NCBI RefSeq assembly: GCF_024362695.1
Contig: NW_026063284.1
Location: 62,001-126,000, forward strand
Direction of reading: 5' to 3'
Length of the DNA stretch: 64,000 bases
Source: Pectinophora gossypiella
Taxonomy: Eukaryota; Arthropoda; Insecta; Lepidoptera; Gelechiidae
This document shows positions 41,707 through 53,300 of this stretch, one piece after another (position 1 is the stretch's first letter; each line of letters begins with the position of its first letter). The position numbers and the translations under genes were made by a program. Under the pieces are notes generated by a model, which was given only the letters and a program-made list of their open reading frames with translations, was not told where the DNA came from and did no database searches.

Positions 41707-42135
41707 ACATAAGCCCACGCCTATTTCCCGTCGGGGTAAGCAGAGACTATAGAATTCCATATTAATTTGGTTTATGGACACGTAGAGCGGATGAAGAATA
41801 ATATGATTACAAAAACGGTACATAAAGCGAAGGTGGTTGATACGGCTGGCAGAAGAAAACCTAGAAGGACGTACATTGACCACATTGGAGATGTCCTTAC
41901 AAAAGGTTCAGTACGATCTACTCTGACCGGGTGAGAGCCTTCAGTTTTCCCCATTTGTCTGGCCAAGTAGTTAATGCCATCTGCGCCAAATCTACAATAA
42001 GTCACGTCAAAAAAAAGATCTACTCTGAACCGGCAGTGCGTGTATGAAACGATTGATGAATGTGGAGGAAGCAAGAGAAGTGTGTCAGGATCGAAGCAAA
42101 TGGCATTCCATAATCTCTACTTCTACTTACCTCGG
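41707..42135 (+). mobile_element. LINE-D inverted pair with LINE-G insert
   Basis: A reverse tip (41707-41766, AAGCCCACGCCTATTTCCCG) abuts a forward copy starting GGTTTATGGACACGTAGAGC. The forward copy is interrupted at 41927-42016 and runs to about 42135. Confidence 0.8.
41927..42016 (+). mobile_element. LINE-G, 90-bp copy with 12-bp TSD
   Basis: GATCTACTCTGA is present at 41915-41926 and 42017-42028. The insert runs from CCGGGTGAGAGCCTTCAG to GTCACGTCAAAAAAA. This fixes the LINE-G 3' end and its A-tail. Confidence 0.95.
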
Positions 42136-43146
42136 TGGTTACAAACGCTCTTAAAGAGTTTTCACGTTGGGAACATTATTCGAGAATGTCACATCACTGC
42201 GCGGACCGTATGTCAAACGTTCCTTGTCCCATTTACTGGATTCCGTTTGTGAACAAAACGAGATCTCTCTTTGTTACTCCTCAAAGCGTCAAAGAACTCG
42301 TATGACAGGAATCAGAGTAGGTACAGTCAATGGAAGGTTGCTTGCGGAAAATTCACTTTGTTCTCCTGTTTTGGCTGTTCGTTGGTAATCTAATGTGAAA
42401 TCTGAGGCTCACATTAGGGAATTGTAAAGAGTCTATTTGATATTATTTTGACCTCATTCAAGCTTTCAAAGAATGCGTAACGTTGGTAAAACAATACTCT
42501 TTCATTCGAATGAGGGATTTTCTTTTTATTTTTTTATCAGTTATCCTAGCTGCTGGGTAGATGGCGCTGAACTTGGTAGGTTACTGCATGGAACGGTACG
42601 TTATATTATTTGTGTATTTCTTTTTGAAATCATAAAATAAAACGTACATGTCATATTGTATGTTTTGAAATAAACATTATAATGAAAAAAGAAAAAAAAA
42701 TCTTGAAAATATGAAGAGAAGCCTTTGTCTCGTTTATTTATTTCCTAAATTAAAGTTTTTTTTTTTCATTGGCATCTTGGCAATGGCCCAGTAACGTAGT
42801 TGATAAGCGCCATCTAACGAGTTCTTGAGAACTATTTTTTTTAATTCTAAAAAAGAAATCATCCAATACATTCCAAAAATGAAATAAAAATACAAAACTT
42901 TTTATTTTTTCATATTCTAATGATATGATTCCTTATGATTATGATCGATGTAGCCTCACACGTCCTGCAGTTGTAAATGGGAACTTGGGAACGCCTGAAC
43001 TGAAGACTTTTTTACATGAGTTATGGTAGATTTGCCGCAAAATTACATTGACTACTTGCCCGCAGAGGTCGTTATATGCATTCGTTATTTGCATAATTAA
43101 ATATAATAAGTATGGATGTATAAGTATGGTATATAATAAGTATTTT
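42136..43146. other. no gene recognised
   Basis: AT-rich. GCGCCATCTAACGAG and TAGATGGCGCTGAAC motifs occur. A LINE-G scrap in reverse lies at about 43025-43065 (TAGATTTGCCGCAAAATTAC). Confidence 0.3.
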
Positions 43147-43396
43147 GTAGTTTCCTAGGTCAAAAATAAATTACGCAATTCTGATTATTAAATAAAGACA
43201 GTTCTAAAGGTGACAAAAACGTTTTCTTTTTTATATTTAACTTATTTATATGATTTTTTATGAAGAAAAATAATAAGTGCGACATTTTGTCACGTTTTTC
43301 TATGATGTCACATGTTGCTTTTTCAAACAAATTCTATAGTAATTTCGTGTTTTGTCGTTTAGTAAAAAGTAACTGATTTGACTAGTTGGAAACAAC
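43147..43396. mobile_element. MITE-R
   Basis: GTAGTTTCCTAGGTCAAAAA to TTTGACTAGTTGGAAACAAC, aligned over its full length with 14232-14478. Confidence 0.8.
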
Positions 43397-43632
43397 CCTA
43401 TTCGACTTCGTTTTTTCACATAAAAGCTAACCTGGCAAATAAAAGCCACCTAGGTTCGTGGATATATTCAATTTGTAGACCCTTTTACATTTCCAACAAG
43501 ATCACTCCGACATCAAGGTCACAAAATATGAAATATACGAGGTGTAAACGTGTCAAAGGTTCCTTTGATTCAAAGATGAATATTGAACAAATTCATGCGT
43601 TTGAAAGGCAATCTGTGATATTATTGTGAATT

Positions 43633-43765
43633 CGATGTTCGGTCATGAGTACTAATATATATACACTTTGAAACCATGTCACATTAACTTTTTTGACAAA
43701 ATAAACCGTAAGTCTCTTTAAATGTCAAGTATGATAGTGCGACAGGGTTCTAAAGTGAACACTAA
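43633..43765. mobile_element. MITE-K, right end missing
   Basis: GTTCGGTCATGAGTACTAAT to GACAGGGTTCTAAAGTG. Confidence 0.75.
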
Positions 43766-43799
43766 GTTGAACAAAAGGGCGTCATAATAATTTCTAAAG

Positions 43800-44030
43800 C
43801 ATTTAGCAACTGTGGTACACCGGCTTGCTTCTCGAAAGAGGAGCCGAGTCCAACCTTGGTACCAGACTTGCTCTTAAGTGCAGTTTTCATTCATATATTT
43901 GGCTCGACCATTATAGACGGCGATACGGCACACCACCTGTCATTTTGGTCTAACAGAAAGCTCGGTGAGGTGTGATGTACCTCTCACTACCCCAATTAAG
44001 ATATAGCCGTGAGCTTATGTTATATATTTA
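43800..44030 (+). repeat. SINE-J, fullest copy
   Basis: tRNA-like head (TGTGGTACACCGGCTTGCTT; GGAGCCGAGTCCAACCTTGG), then TATAGACGGCGATACGGC and ATATAGCCGTGAGCTTATG. Confidence 0.7.
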
Positions 44031-44124
44031 GCTACTTAAATATAGGCGAAGATGTACGAAGATATTGATGAATGTGGATGATGTGGAAGTGTTGTGCCAG
44101 GATCTTGATCTCATTGATGTATCA

Positions 44125-44215
44125 TCATCAATTTAAGACCCACGCTCTTGTCGGTGTAGCATTTTCCATTCCAGTCTATCAAAGGCCAATTCCTTTACTC
44201 GATCAATTCATTGAT
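44125..44215 (-). repeat. LINE-E tail
   Basis: TTTAAGACCCACGCTCTTGT then CAAAGGCCAATTCCTTTACTC. Confidence 0.65.
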
Positions 44216-44261
44216 GTGTATAATATGTAGTTATTTAACCCAACTCCGTACTACGACTGAA

Positions 44262-44595
44262 CAGTGGCCCCGATTTCTGCACACAACTCCAAATTTTATT
44301 TTATGTTATACCCGTCATTTTTTTATCAGCCGAAAAGGAAAGGGATGGATGATTGACAACTGTTAATTTTAAAACGAATGAATAACCCAGGCGAATGAAA
44401 TATATGCAATCCGTTTGACGTGTGCTGTCAACTTAATTATTGGCCAATGTTAAATTTTGAAAGAGTTATTGAATTTCTGCCTGAAATTTACGTGTGTTTC
44501 ATAAATTTTATGCCTGTCGATTACCCGTCCCTTTCCTTTTTGACGGATGAGAAAATGTTAGGTAAAACTGAAAATAAAATTAGATATGTGGGTAG
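44262..44595. mobile_element. MITE-H, full length
   Basis: GTGGCCCCGATTTCTGCAC to AAAATAAAATTAGATATG. The central AACCCAGGCGAATGAAA marks the opposite orientation. A LINE-G tip (AATCTACAATAAGTCACAC) follows at 44607. Confidence 0.8.
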
Positions 44596-44629
44596 TTCTA
44601 TAATATAAATCTACAATAAGTCACACAAA

Positions 44630-45163
44630 AAAATACTGAATAATTTCAGGAAAAAAGCAAGTCAACACCCCAATTTTTCCAAGCCAAAACCCTCGCAAAA
44701 ACCCAAATTGATAAAACAGCTAACAAGTCTACAAGAGTGACTATCTCGTTTTTTTGGCCTCGATTGATGGATAGTAAAAAATGCGTCCCCAAGAGATGAG
44801 CCAGCGATTCCTGTACATACTTCATTAGGGAACTTCGATAGTTTTTATCTCTCTGGAGCTTTTTTCTTCGCTTTCTCTTCGCAAATTCATTACTAAAGTC
44901 CATTGAGGCAAAATGGTTCTTTAGATTGTGACGACGCTTCTTAAACATAGCTTGAGGGATAAAGTAACTTTGATGTTTTTGAAAGGTATTTTTTTGAGTG
45001 GATGTGATGTGATTTCGAAGTGTGCGTTATCCATTAAATCCATACAAGCAAAAGCTTCTTATAATCTGGAACAGAATACCTACGTTATACAATATTTAAG
45101 GCAAATGAGAGCCATCAGCGCTTTCCATGTCACTAGTTTAGTAAACAATGCCATCCGTGCTTG
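44630..45163. other. no gene recognised
   Basis: A 100-codon open frame on the - strand (basic, KRKRRKKLQ) lies at 44646-44948. It has no recognised domain, no good splice context and AT-driven composition, so it is not called. Confidence 0.3.
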
Positions 45164-45260
45164 TTTTTTGACGTAACTTTTTGTAAATTTCCCGAAAATG
45201 GCATTAACTTTGGCCGGACAAATGGGGAGCGACTAAGCCAACAGGCCTGAGGGTGCCGAG
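45164..45260 (-). repeat. LINE-G 3' tip, decayed
   Basis: TTTTTTGACGTAACTTTTTG to CAGGCCTGAGGGTGCCGAG. Confidence 0.65.
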
Positions 45261-45356
45261 CCACCCATGCAAAACCCACAGTTGACACAGTCAAAAAAGT
45301 TCACCTCAATAGTTATTGCTACAAGGCCTATGGCGGTACGAATAGTCCAGAATGTT

Positions 45357-45358
45357 TT

Positions 45359-45393
<35 letters not shown>

Positions 45394-45394
45394 G
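45357..45394. repeat. (ATTT)n microsatellite
   Basis: About nine ATTT units. Confidence 0.85.
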
Positions 45395-45567
45395 ATATCC
45401 AACAGCATTAACAATAGTCGTAGTAGTTTATAATAAATAAAAACTATTAAATCATGTTTCCAGACCATTCTGTACGATAAATTGCTTATACTATCCAAAT
45501 CGTAACTTGCTTAACTTCGCCAATCATTTCTACTTGACCTATCCAATCAAACAAAAACGCAATGTCT

Positions 45568-45712
45568 AACAGAAATCTCGGCGTTGTGGCGTGGGTACTT
45601 AGTTCATCTTGCTATGGATGTACCGCTGACTACCCCAATCGGGATATAGTTATGTTATACTACCCGGCCAAGTATTAATTGCCATATAAGGCAAATATAC
45701 AATGAGTCACAC
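45568..45712 (+). repeat. SINE-J scrap then LINE-G scrap
   Basis: CTTAGTTCATCTTGCTATGG, then CCCGGCCAAGTATTAATTGC. Confidence 0.6.
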
Positions 45713-46499
45713 GATTAAAATAATCTAGTGGACTAATACTCAAATAAATATACTGAAATATCGCCCAGTGAATCCGAGCTTTATGTCGTGTCCATCGAGA
45801 CGAGTCGCTAGTCAGCTGTTTTTTTTTATATTTTTTTTGCAAACAACACGCTGACGTAGTGGAATGGAATAAAATTATTTGCTGATCGATTGGGGAGAAG
45901 CAATCGAATCTCTTTCTTATTGGGTTGGCAATTTTGTTTTTACTGAGACTCGGTCGCTGTTTAAATGGAGAGTTTTTGCTGAGCGGTGAAAGTAATTAGG
46001 AGATTACGAATTGAGACGAACAGTATTTTGAATACCTTTTCAATTCTACTCTTGCTTTCGTTTTGAATGTTTTTTTTTATTTGGCCTATTAGTAACAGCC
46101 AAAGCAGTTCAAGCGAGCAGAGGTTTATTTTTATAGTACGCTGATATAGCTATAAATTCAACATAAAGTCTGGAAGTATTTTTTTTTTAATAGAATGCTG
46201 TGCTGTTACGTAACTAAACTTAGCTTTTTTTCTTCGTATATTTTAACGTAACGTACTTAGCCACTTTAAAATAAAAGCCCCATGCTGGGCGCCATTTATT
46301 CCATACAAATTATCTGAAATTCAATTTATGCATCGACCAGTATAATAAATAAGAATCGATATTCCGTTTTTGTATGGGCAGTAATCGAAATGAATAAAAG
46401 CACATAAAGATAATTATATAATATAATAGTATGATCGAAAGATATGGGCATACTGATAACGTGTTAAAAATTGTTGGCTACAAGTATATACAATACAAT
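45713..46499. other. no gene recognised
   Basis: T-rich tracts and unique sequence; no exon supported. Confidence 0.3.
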
Positions 46500-46540
46500 T
46501 CTCCTCTGCCCGCCCCTTCCGGGATACGGGCGTGATAGCA
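46500..46540 (+). repeat. LINE-D2 tip
   Basis: CTCTGCCCGCCCCTTCCGGG then ATACGGGCGTGATAG. Confidence 0.6.
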
Positions 46541-46628
46541 TAGCATCATGTTGTGTGTTGTGACTGGTGATAAATTATAATGTTCAAAGAATCTATATCA
46601 ATCTAATAGTCTTCTGTGATCAAAAAGC

Positions 46629-46876
46629 ATCAACCCTGGTGTCAGGTTTATTGAGCAGCCAAAGGCCCCTGATATGACTCACGTAGCAACTACGTACTTA
46701 CATCAGTAAGTAGTATCCGGGACCAACGGCTGAAGTGGCTTGGAGCACGGATCATCTTAATTTCGGACAATCGGGTGATCAGCTCGCAATGTTCTACACA
46801 GTGATTTTTGTGATATGTCCTCAAGTGAATATGGTGGTGAGCCCAACGCTCATCCACTGGACCACAGAGGCCGTCG
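46629..46876 (-). repeat. SINE-C with deletions
   Basis: CATCAACCCTGGTGTCAGG to CATCCACTGGACCACAGAGG. Confidence 0.8.
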
Positions 46877-47427
46877 TTTGTAATAATTATATGTAATAAC
46901 AGGCAAGCGTGACAGCTTAGCTAACAATACATCAATGGCGAACAGTACGCACCGCCATTTGTCTTATAAAGCTTTAAATATGGCAGGAAACTCACGCGTA
47001 TTTCAGTAAAATGCAGTGCCGGAGCTAGGTGGGGGCGCAGAGTGCCGTCAGACCGGGTGCCACCTGCTCCGGGGTGACACCAGTAAAATATATAGAATAG
47101 TGCTGCAAATGTCCATAGGCGGCGGTGCCTACTTTCCATCAGGCCCGCCTGCCATCGTCCTTGTCACGATAGATAGATAAAATCTTTACTTAGGTTTCAG
47201 ACGTAAAAACATTAAAGAAATAAAAATAAAAAACTGACACGCCTTAATAATAGTTTCCCACAGTAAATCATTATGGTTAAGAGTCATTAAAGAAATTAAT
47301 GTTAAATAACATAATATTCCTATCGACCCGTTAAAAATAGTGTATCATGAAATATGTAATGTGTATGTATATGTGTAATAGTGTGTCTAAAACAACACGA
47401 ATGCCTGTCAAAAGCAACGCTAGAACT
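46877..47427. other. no gene recognised
   Basis: Unique-looking sequence; GGTGGGGGCGCAGAGTGCCG is locally GC-rich. Confidence 0.25.
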
Positions 47428-47605
47428 TGCATACATCCATAAACTCACGCCTATTACCCACAGGGACAAGGCACTATAATTATTTAGAATTCGTTCTGTT
47501 TCGATCCTTATAGCATACGACTACGACTCTTGCTTCCGCCACATTCATGAATCTTGTCAGAGTAGGCCGTACTAACCCTTCTTAAAGGACATCCTGAATT
47601 TGGAC
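47428..47605 (-). repeat. LINE-D 3' end, old and decayed
   Basis: CATACATCCATAAACTCACG, CGCCACATTCATGAATC and GGACATCCTGAATTTGGAC. Divergence is higher than in other copies. Confidence 0.6.
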
Positions 47606-48006
47606 AATTCATAATAATATATTTTATTATATCATAACAATACTTCAGCCCAACGCGCGCCTTCTAAATTTCTGGACTCCATAAAACACCATATACTACA
47701 GCAAGACCTTTACGAAGCCACTGACGATGCCGTAAGCGTGGCCAATTATTGGTCAGCAAAAATTTAGTATCGATCGCCCACGTGTAATGGGCCATCTTAG
47801 AGTCTAAATGCGGAAAACAGAGCCCACTAACATAACATATAAGTATCGATCGCCATCGACTCGCAAAGAAGAAAACTATAGCAAAAAATGAATATTAGTT
47901 TACAGTATAAATTATTTATTTCAGTTTTAGGGTGACATCGCGTTATCGGGGTGTCACCCACTAGCTACGCCTCTGATGAGTCGAGATAGAAACAGTTTCT
48001 CGGGGG

Positions 48007-48287
48007 TAGGGTTGCCAGGCTGGCGGCTACAGTCGGATATGTTTGGCTTTTTGCGGTCGTATCTGGCCAAATATTTGCCTGTTAGGCTTGTGCGGCTTTT
48101 TTTAGAGTGGCAACCTACGACGACGGGCCGGGCGAACACAGGCAAGCGGAGAGCGAACTGCGTGTGACTACATTATACTTTTTTCATCAGCACATCTGAA
48201 AAAACAGTATGTTTGGCTATTAAAAAAACATGTCCAGCTTTTAGGGTAAATATCCGGCCTTTGCATTTTAGGGCCTGGCAACCCTAA
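48007..48287. mobile_element. short inverted-repeat element, TIR TAGGGTTGCCAGGC
   Basis: The left end TAGGGTTGCCAGGCTGGCGG pairs with the right end GGGCCTGGCAACCCTA. TCGGGGG occurs on both sides (48000-48006 and 48288-48294), a 7-bp (perhaps 8-bp, one mismatch) duplication. A hAT-type non-autonomous element is possible. Confidence 0.7.
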
Positions 48288-48539
48288 TCGGGGGCGGTAC
48301 AACCCTACGGAAAGGTCGTGACCTCGCTCGGAGTTCCCAGTTTCATTGTGCTCAGAGCCCCAAATGTATTCCAGCAATTAATATTACTTCGGGTTTATTG
48401 TTTACTATATGGTTTCAATATTGAATATTATGCTGAATAAGTTTTGTAGTTCATGTAGCTTTATAAAGTTGACCCGAACTTTATTTACGTACTTCCATAA
48501 TGAATATCGTAATGGATACGACAACAAATTAGAAAGGCA

Positions 48540-48880
48540 TAATATACGATCTTGACGACTCGATTATTCCAGCCATAGAGGCGACCAATCAGCTCGCGAC
48601 AACACACATTTCAGGACCCCGATACCGGTCCGCCGGCGTGGTCAACATTTTTGCTCTTTCAGCGCCAGCTTAACGGTATCAGTCCGCTAATGTCGATTCA
48701 TTCTTTCAAATATAATCCTTTCAGGCAACGCCCTGAGCCGAGGTTAGCGGCCAACAGAGCACCCTCCGGCCTGTTGTCTTATGTACCGAGAGAGAGCCTT
48801 CAGCGCATCCTATTTGTTTGGCCAAATATTTAATGCCATTTGAGTCAAACAAACCTACAATAAATCAGGTTAAAAATATA
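48540..48880 (+). repeat. LINE-G 3' end, diverged
   Basis: GACTCGATTATTCCAGCCAT, CCAATCAGCTCGCGACAAC, then CTACAATAAATCAGGTTAAA. It is an older copy than those at 19468 and 33432. Confidence 0.75.
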
Positions 48881-49379
48881 TATTAACAAGACAACCTGTA
48901 GCCATTCCTGTTGCCTATTTGTGTATGTAATGAAATCTGAAATACTTAATTATACTTGGTATCCTTGTCATACATAATCCGTTGCGTGGTGAACCTAGAA
49001 AGAAACTTATTGCTAAAAATCCAGCTCTTCTAAAAAATATTTTCATTGGCTACAATAAAAACCAAAATTTCTAAAACACTCTTTAAGTTTCAGAGTGTAA
49101 GTTAGAGTTTATCGTAAAAAGAGTAACTTAAAATGGTGCTATAATGGAGGATCTTATAACAACAAAAAAGTCAAAAAAAATGTTTGAAAATTATATATCT
49201 AATTAATGAATTCTATATTACTATTCTCTAGTAAATCTCTAAAATCTTAATCTACCTCTACATGTGCTGAAGTACGAGGAAATAACTACGCTACAGTACA
49301 GAAGGATTTGTATAGAAAATCTCTAATAAGATGATTAACGAAAAAGAAGGGGAGAAATTCGTGGCACCCCTGAGAAAAT
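48881..49379. other. AT-rich flank of the CpG block
   Basis: No repeat shared in the window and no exon. The composition changes sharply near 49380. Confidence 0.35.
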
Positions 49380-50090
49380 GGCTGTCGGATGCAGCTCCAA
49401 AGAAAGATGGCGGGCGCATGCGCGCAACGCCGCTCGATACGCGCACCCTCCGGTGGCTATAAAACCTTCTAATCTCACTACTACTACTATTCTACTATAA
49501 CCAAGAAAATGTTATAAATTAAACTACCACACTTCCACTACTATTTCTAAGATCGGAAACACTTTGGGTTACATATTTTATACACTGAGACACAAGTCAC
49601 TGGTTCCAAGTTAAACCAGCTCGAAATCGATCGAATTCAGGCTCGGCACTTCGATCGAGCCGCTCCCATCTCCGACTCATCATCATGTCTCGTTTAGACG
49701 CCAGAACCTGCGAACAGAAAAGTCACGACACGAAAAATGTTTCGACAACTGTAAAACACTGGTTATTGGAAATCTTTCAGTTTCTGCTTCTAGAATCTTC
49801 TTTCTGGCGTTGGTTCTTTGGTTGTGCGAGGCCTCCGCCGGCATGTCCCGACGCAGCAGTAACTGTAACGAAGTACTGCTGTGACAGGACAATATGGCGG
49901 GGGTCCGCGACGCGGCGGCGGCGGGCGTCGGCGAGCGTGTGGCGCGTGGTGGCGGTGGCGTAGCGCGACCGGCGCCGCCCTGCCGCCTCCCTGCCGCGCC
50001 GCCCTGCCCGCCGCCGCCACCGCGCCTGCGCCCCCAGTCCCGCCGCCCCCGCGCCCCTCCACCCGCGCACCCCAACACACCCTCAATGAA
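49380..50090. promoter_or_regulatory. CpG-rich promoter-like block, candidate upstream promoter of msi
   Basis: This block is strikingly rich in G, C and CpG compared with the AT-rich surroundings, most of all at 49880-50080. It contains an NRF-1/Ewg-like palindrome GCGCATGCGC (49414-49423) and a YY1/Pho-like AAGATGGCGG (49404-49413). A TATA-like CTATAAAA (49457-49464) is placed for transcription to the right from about 49490. No convincing coding exon was seen. Overlapping open frames on both strands in the GC-rich part are expected from composition alone. It sits 4.9 kb upstream of the msi ATG on the same strand, so it may be the msi promoter plus a non-coding exon. A possible donor CTGTAAGT is at 50183-50190. 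An unrelated transcript is equally possible. Confidence 0.5.
49457..49464 (+). promoter_or_regulatory. TATA-like box
   Basis: CTATAAAA lies downstream of the NRF-1-like and YY1-like motifs and is followed by a C/T- and A-rich leader. Spacing suggests a start near 49490. A TATA box inside a CpG-rich block is not typical of housekeeping promoters, so this could be chance. Confidence 0.3.
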
Positions 50091-51145
50091 CACCCTCAAT
50101 CAACTATCGATTTTCCACTACAAAAAAACTTTTAATTCATTATCACTTATCATTTCTAAATGACGTGCCATCTCTTCTGATGCTGTAAGTGTGAATAAAA
50201 ATAGGTTAAGGGTCGTTGACCCCCGGGATTCGCCGCTTTTGCATTCGATTTGCGCCGGGACGAGCACCTCTCGCTTACATTTCACTCAATAAGAGCAATT
50301 GTGGTTCGCACCACATATGATAGCTCTCGTACGTTTCGGGTCACTGTATTTTACGCTGCATTTTCCGGCTCACATTACTAATACCACGATGCTTTTAATA
50401 TGAATGTTGAAATATTTTTGCCACTGTGGCCCTGTGTCACCAGTTTGCTTCTCAAACGGGAGTCACTAGTTCGAACTCTAGTACCGAACTTGCACCAATG
50501 AGTAATAAATTTAACTAAATTGCAATTTTCACTAACAAAGTTGGCTTGACCATATAGACGGTCATATGTATCACCTATCAACAAAACTTTACGAACCCAT
50601 CGAAGCACAGAGAAGTTTAAAATAAGAAACTCTCTGTGAATCGGCCAGGAAAGCAGCAAATCGGTCATCCTTCCAATAACTGAAAGTTCTGAGTGACATA
50701 GTAGGTACCTAAACACAGCTAAACAGCCTCAATATTGGCGTTTGTTGGTCGAGATGTCTAGGGCAGCGACCTCGATAGAGAATTAGGTTACCGATAGAAT
50801 ATTTCCAGTCGAATGAGCGGTAAAGTACGAGAAAATAAGCGACAAAATGTACAAATAAAATCAAGAGATATAAGCTATTATGGGCATCTTATCTCGAATT
50901 GGCTAGTCTTGCGAATGCTCTATTCAATTTTAATTTAACAAAAGGTTAGGCAAGCCATCGACCGCGACAGTTATGTCTACTGCAAGGCAAGCCCTCTCTG
51001 ACTCATCGGTGGTGTTTTTTTAATCATACTTTTGCGCCAATTTATCTGTACTCTAGGTATTTCGAATTCTTCCAACCTTTATTAACAAAAATATGAATTA
51101 ATCGCAATTAATAATTACGGTTAGCGGTATTATGTGGTTCAGATT
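50091..51145. other. msi upstream region or intron, one SINE-J
   Basis: Low-repeat apart from SINE-J at 50420-50585 (CTGTGTCACCAGTTTGCTTC; GACCATATAGACGG). The stretch 50200-50350 includes TTGTGGTTCGCACCACAT, an inverted pair with Runt-type TGTGGT. Confidence 0.4.
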
Positions 51146-51238
51146 TTTTTGACGTGACGTTTTGTAGATATGTTACAAATGGCGTTAACTACTTGACCGG
51201 ACAAATAAGGAGTGCTAAGGGCTCTCACCCGGGTCAAA
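51146..51238 (-). repeat. LINE-G 3' tip
   Basis: TTTTTGACGTGACGTTTTGT to GGGCTCTCACCCGGG. Confidence 0.7.
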
Positions 51239-51406
51239 ATGTATTGTGTTTTATACTAGATCACGTTTGCCTAGTGTAAACCATAATCTTTCTAGACAAT
51301 TGTGCTTAATGAGTGATCCGTTAAAAAAAACCCTGATCTGAAACAACCCACAGTCAACTAGCCGTATTATATTTACCAATACATCGCGCGCGACGTGATA
51401 ATTGAC

Positions 51407-51592
51407 ATATATACATACATGAACTCACGCCTATTTCCCACCAGGGTAAGCAGAGACTATGGAATTCCATTTGCCTCGACCCTGACTTCTGTTGCTTCCT
51501 CCACATTCATCAATCGCTTCATACACGCACGCCGGTACAAAGTAGATCGTCATAAACATTTTGTAAGGACATTTCCAATTTGTTCAACGTGA
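51407..51592 (-). repeat. LINE-D 3' end
   Basis: ACATACATGAACTCACGCCT to ATTTCCAATTTGTTCAACG. Confidence 0.75.
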
Positions 51593-51727
51593 TAATTGAG
51601 ACAACAGAAATTTACTATTTCTTTATCGCGCGATATGCGAGTGCTATGCTACGGCTACTGATCCTTTCTGTACACGTTTGTGAGTAGATAATAATGGGGC
51701 TTGGTAAGCATATTGCTAATATACATA

Positions 51728-52008
51728 ATATAAACAGCCTTTACACGTCCCGTGGATATGGAGCATACTCCAACATGCTACTCTACTGCGGATTGGTGGA
51801 GGTGTTTAGGCTAGTAGACTTGACGTGCTTAACGTGCCCGAAGTACGGAATCATCTTATTTTTCGCACACTCAAGCGATTCAACCTGCAATCTTCTATCT
51901 GAAAACAGGACAGTCTGATAAAGTGATTTTGAAAATATCCTTATCGGGAATCTAACCCGGACTTCCCGATCGGGAGCCAACGCTCGAACCGCTAGACCAT
52001 GGAAGCTG
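51728..52008 (-). repeat. SINE-A, diverged
   Basis: AACAGCCTTTACACGTCCCG with the GGGCACAGGCCTCC block deleted, to CGCTAGACCATGGAAGC. Confidence 0.75.
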
Positions 52009-53192
52009 TTATTTTATATTGTTAACATCGATTGTTAGTAGATACAGACATAATATAACCACATGAATGTGCCTAATAGGCGTCCAATCGTTACTGCCCT
52101 CGCATTCGATCCTCTGTCAACTGTATCTTACGACCATGTCTGTAGAAATTAGCTCGTCCCCAGAACGAATGATCAAGAGTCTCACCTCTGACCGCGGCGA
52201 TGGTACAATTTGTCACGATAGATAGCTGGGGTTTGCGACATTTCTAATTTACGACGTTTTGTCGCTACGCTGCCTCGTTTAGACTGTGACATTTGCCATT
52301 TCTTAAATTTACGGCTGTCGTTGAGTACATCATCATTAATTTAAGAGCCATGCTCTTGTCGTTGAGTTAGCAAATAATAATTCAGTCATTAATAGCAAGC
52401 ATATTTTGTGAAGACGAGATCCAAGATTACTAAGGAGCTTCATTATTTTACAAAAAATAAAACGCTTTGGCGTGTACCATTTGAAATAGTCGTAAAAATC
52501 ACAATAGACTGCACAGAAAATATTTATCTCGTATGAAATAGGAAAACGCTCTGAGCCTTTATTTTATTGAAAACGAACTTACTCCACCTGCTATTGTACC
52601 CTCGAGTTGCGCATTTCATCTCGTCGAACATACTTTTATCTCTTTCACACACCCAACATTTTCCGCTAAGCAAATATATCCCGTTTCCTTCTCTTGTGAA
52701 TCTTTGCTCCTTTCTCTAACAGATTTTCCTTATTACTATCTCTTTCTCTTGAAAGTGTTTAAGTCTTTTAGTTTCTGAATTTTTTTACTTACAATACTGT
52801 ACGAACAACCGTTTTGTGTCACGTTCTAGTGGCTTTGTTTTTGCAACTTTTAAGTTAATGATGATCCTTTTGAAACGAGAACAATGCTTTCCTTAGACGA
52901 AATAATGCGCTGCGAATAAGGTTTTCTGATATGGTCGCCTTAAATAGTGAAAACCACATAGGCACGTTTCAGAAAAATACATTCCGATGTGATTTTCTTC
53001 AACAAAACCTCTGTTTTATTAAATTAATTCTATTTCAAGTATAGATTGAGGCCACATATTTTGACCTGAATTTAAACTAGCGTGTGTAGTGAGAGGTTTT
53101 GCCTGTGTGATTTTGAATGTGATTTTTCAAAAAGGTGTTAAAATGGTCTCCTGTATTTCTATTTCCCGTTGGAGTAGGCAGAAACCACAAAA
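52009..53192. other. low-repeat probable intron
   Basis: Only a LINE-E tip (TTTAAGAGCCATGCTCTTGT, about 52339) is recognised. The rest is unique AT-rich sequence with no supported exon. Confidence 0.35.
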
Positions 53193-53300
53193 TTCAAATT
53201 CAAAAATATCTTTATTCAATAGGTAACAATTTTTACATAACGAATGTCTCATCCGCCTAAAACTACTTTAGCTGCCTTATATCAGTTCTCAGACAGTTAA
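53193..53300 (-). repeat. LINE tail N with deletion
   Basis: AATTCAAAAATATCTTTATT to TCATCCGCCTAAAACTAC. Confidence 0.7.

Noticed and set aside
44646..44948. 100-codon basic open frame on the - strand
   Set aside because: No recognisable domain, composition-driven Lys/Arg richness and no splice or start support.
49683..50099. Several overlapping open frames of 84-138 codons on both strands in the GC-rich block
   Set aside because: All are open because stop codons are rare at this composition. The products are Arg/Gly/Pro/Ala low-complexity with no domain and mutually exclusive frames.
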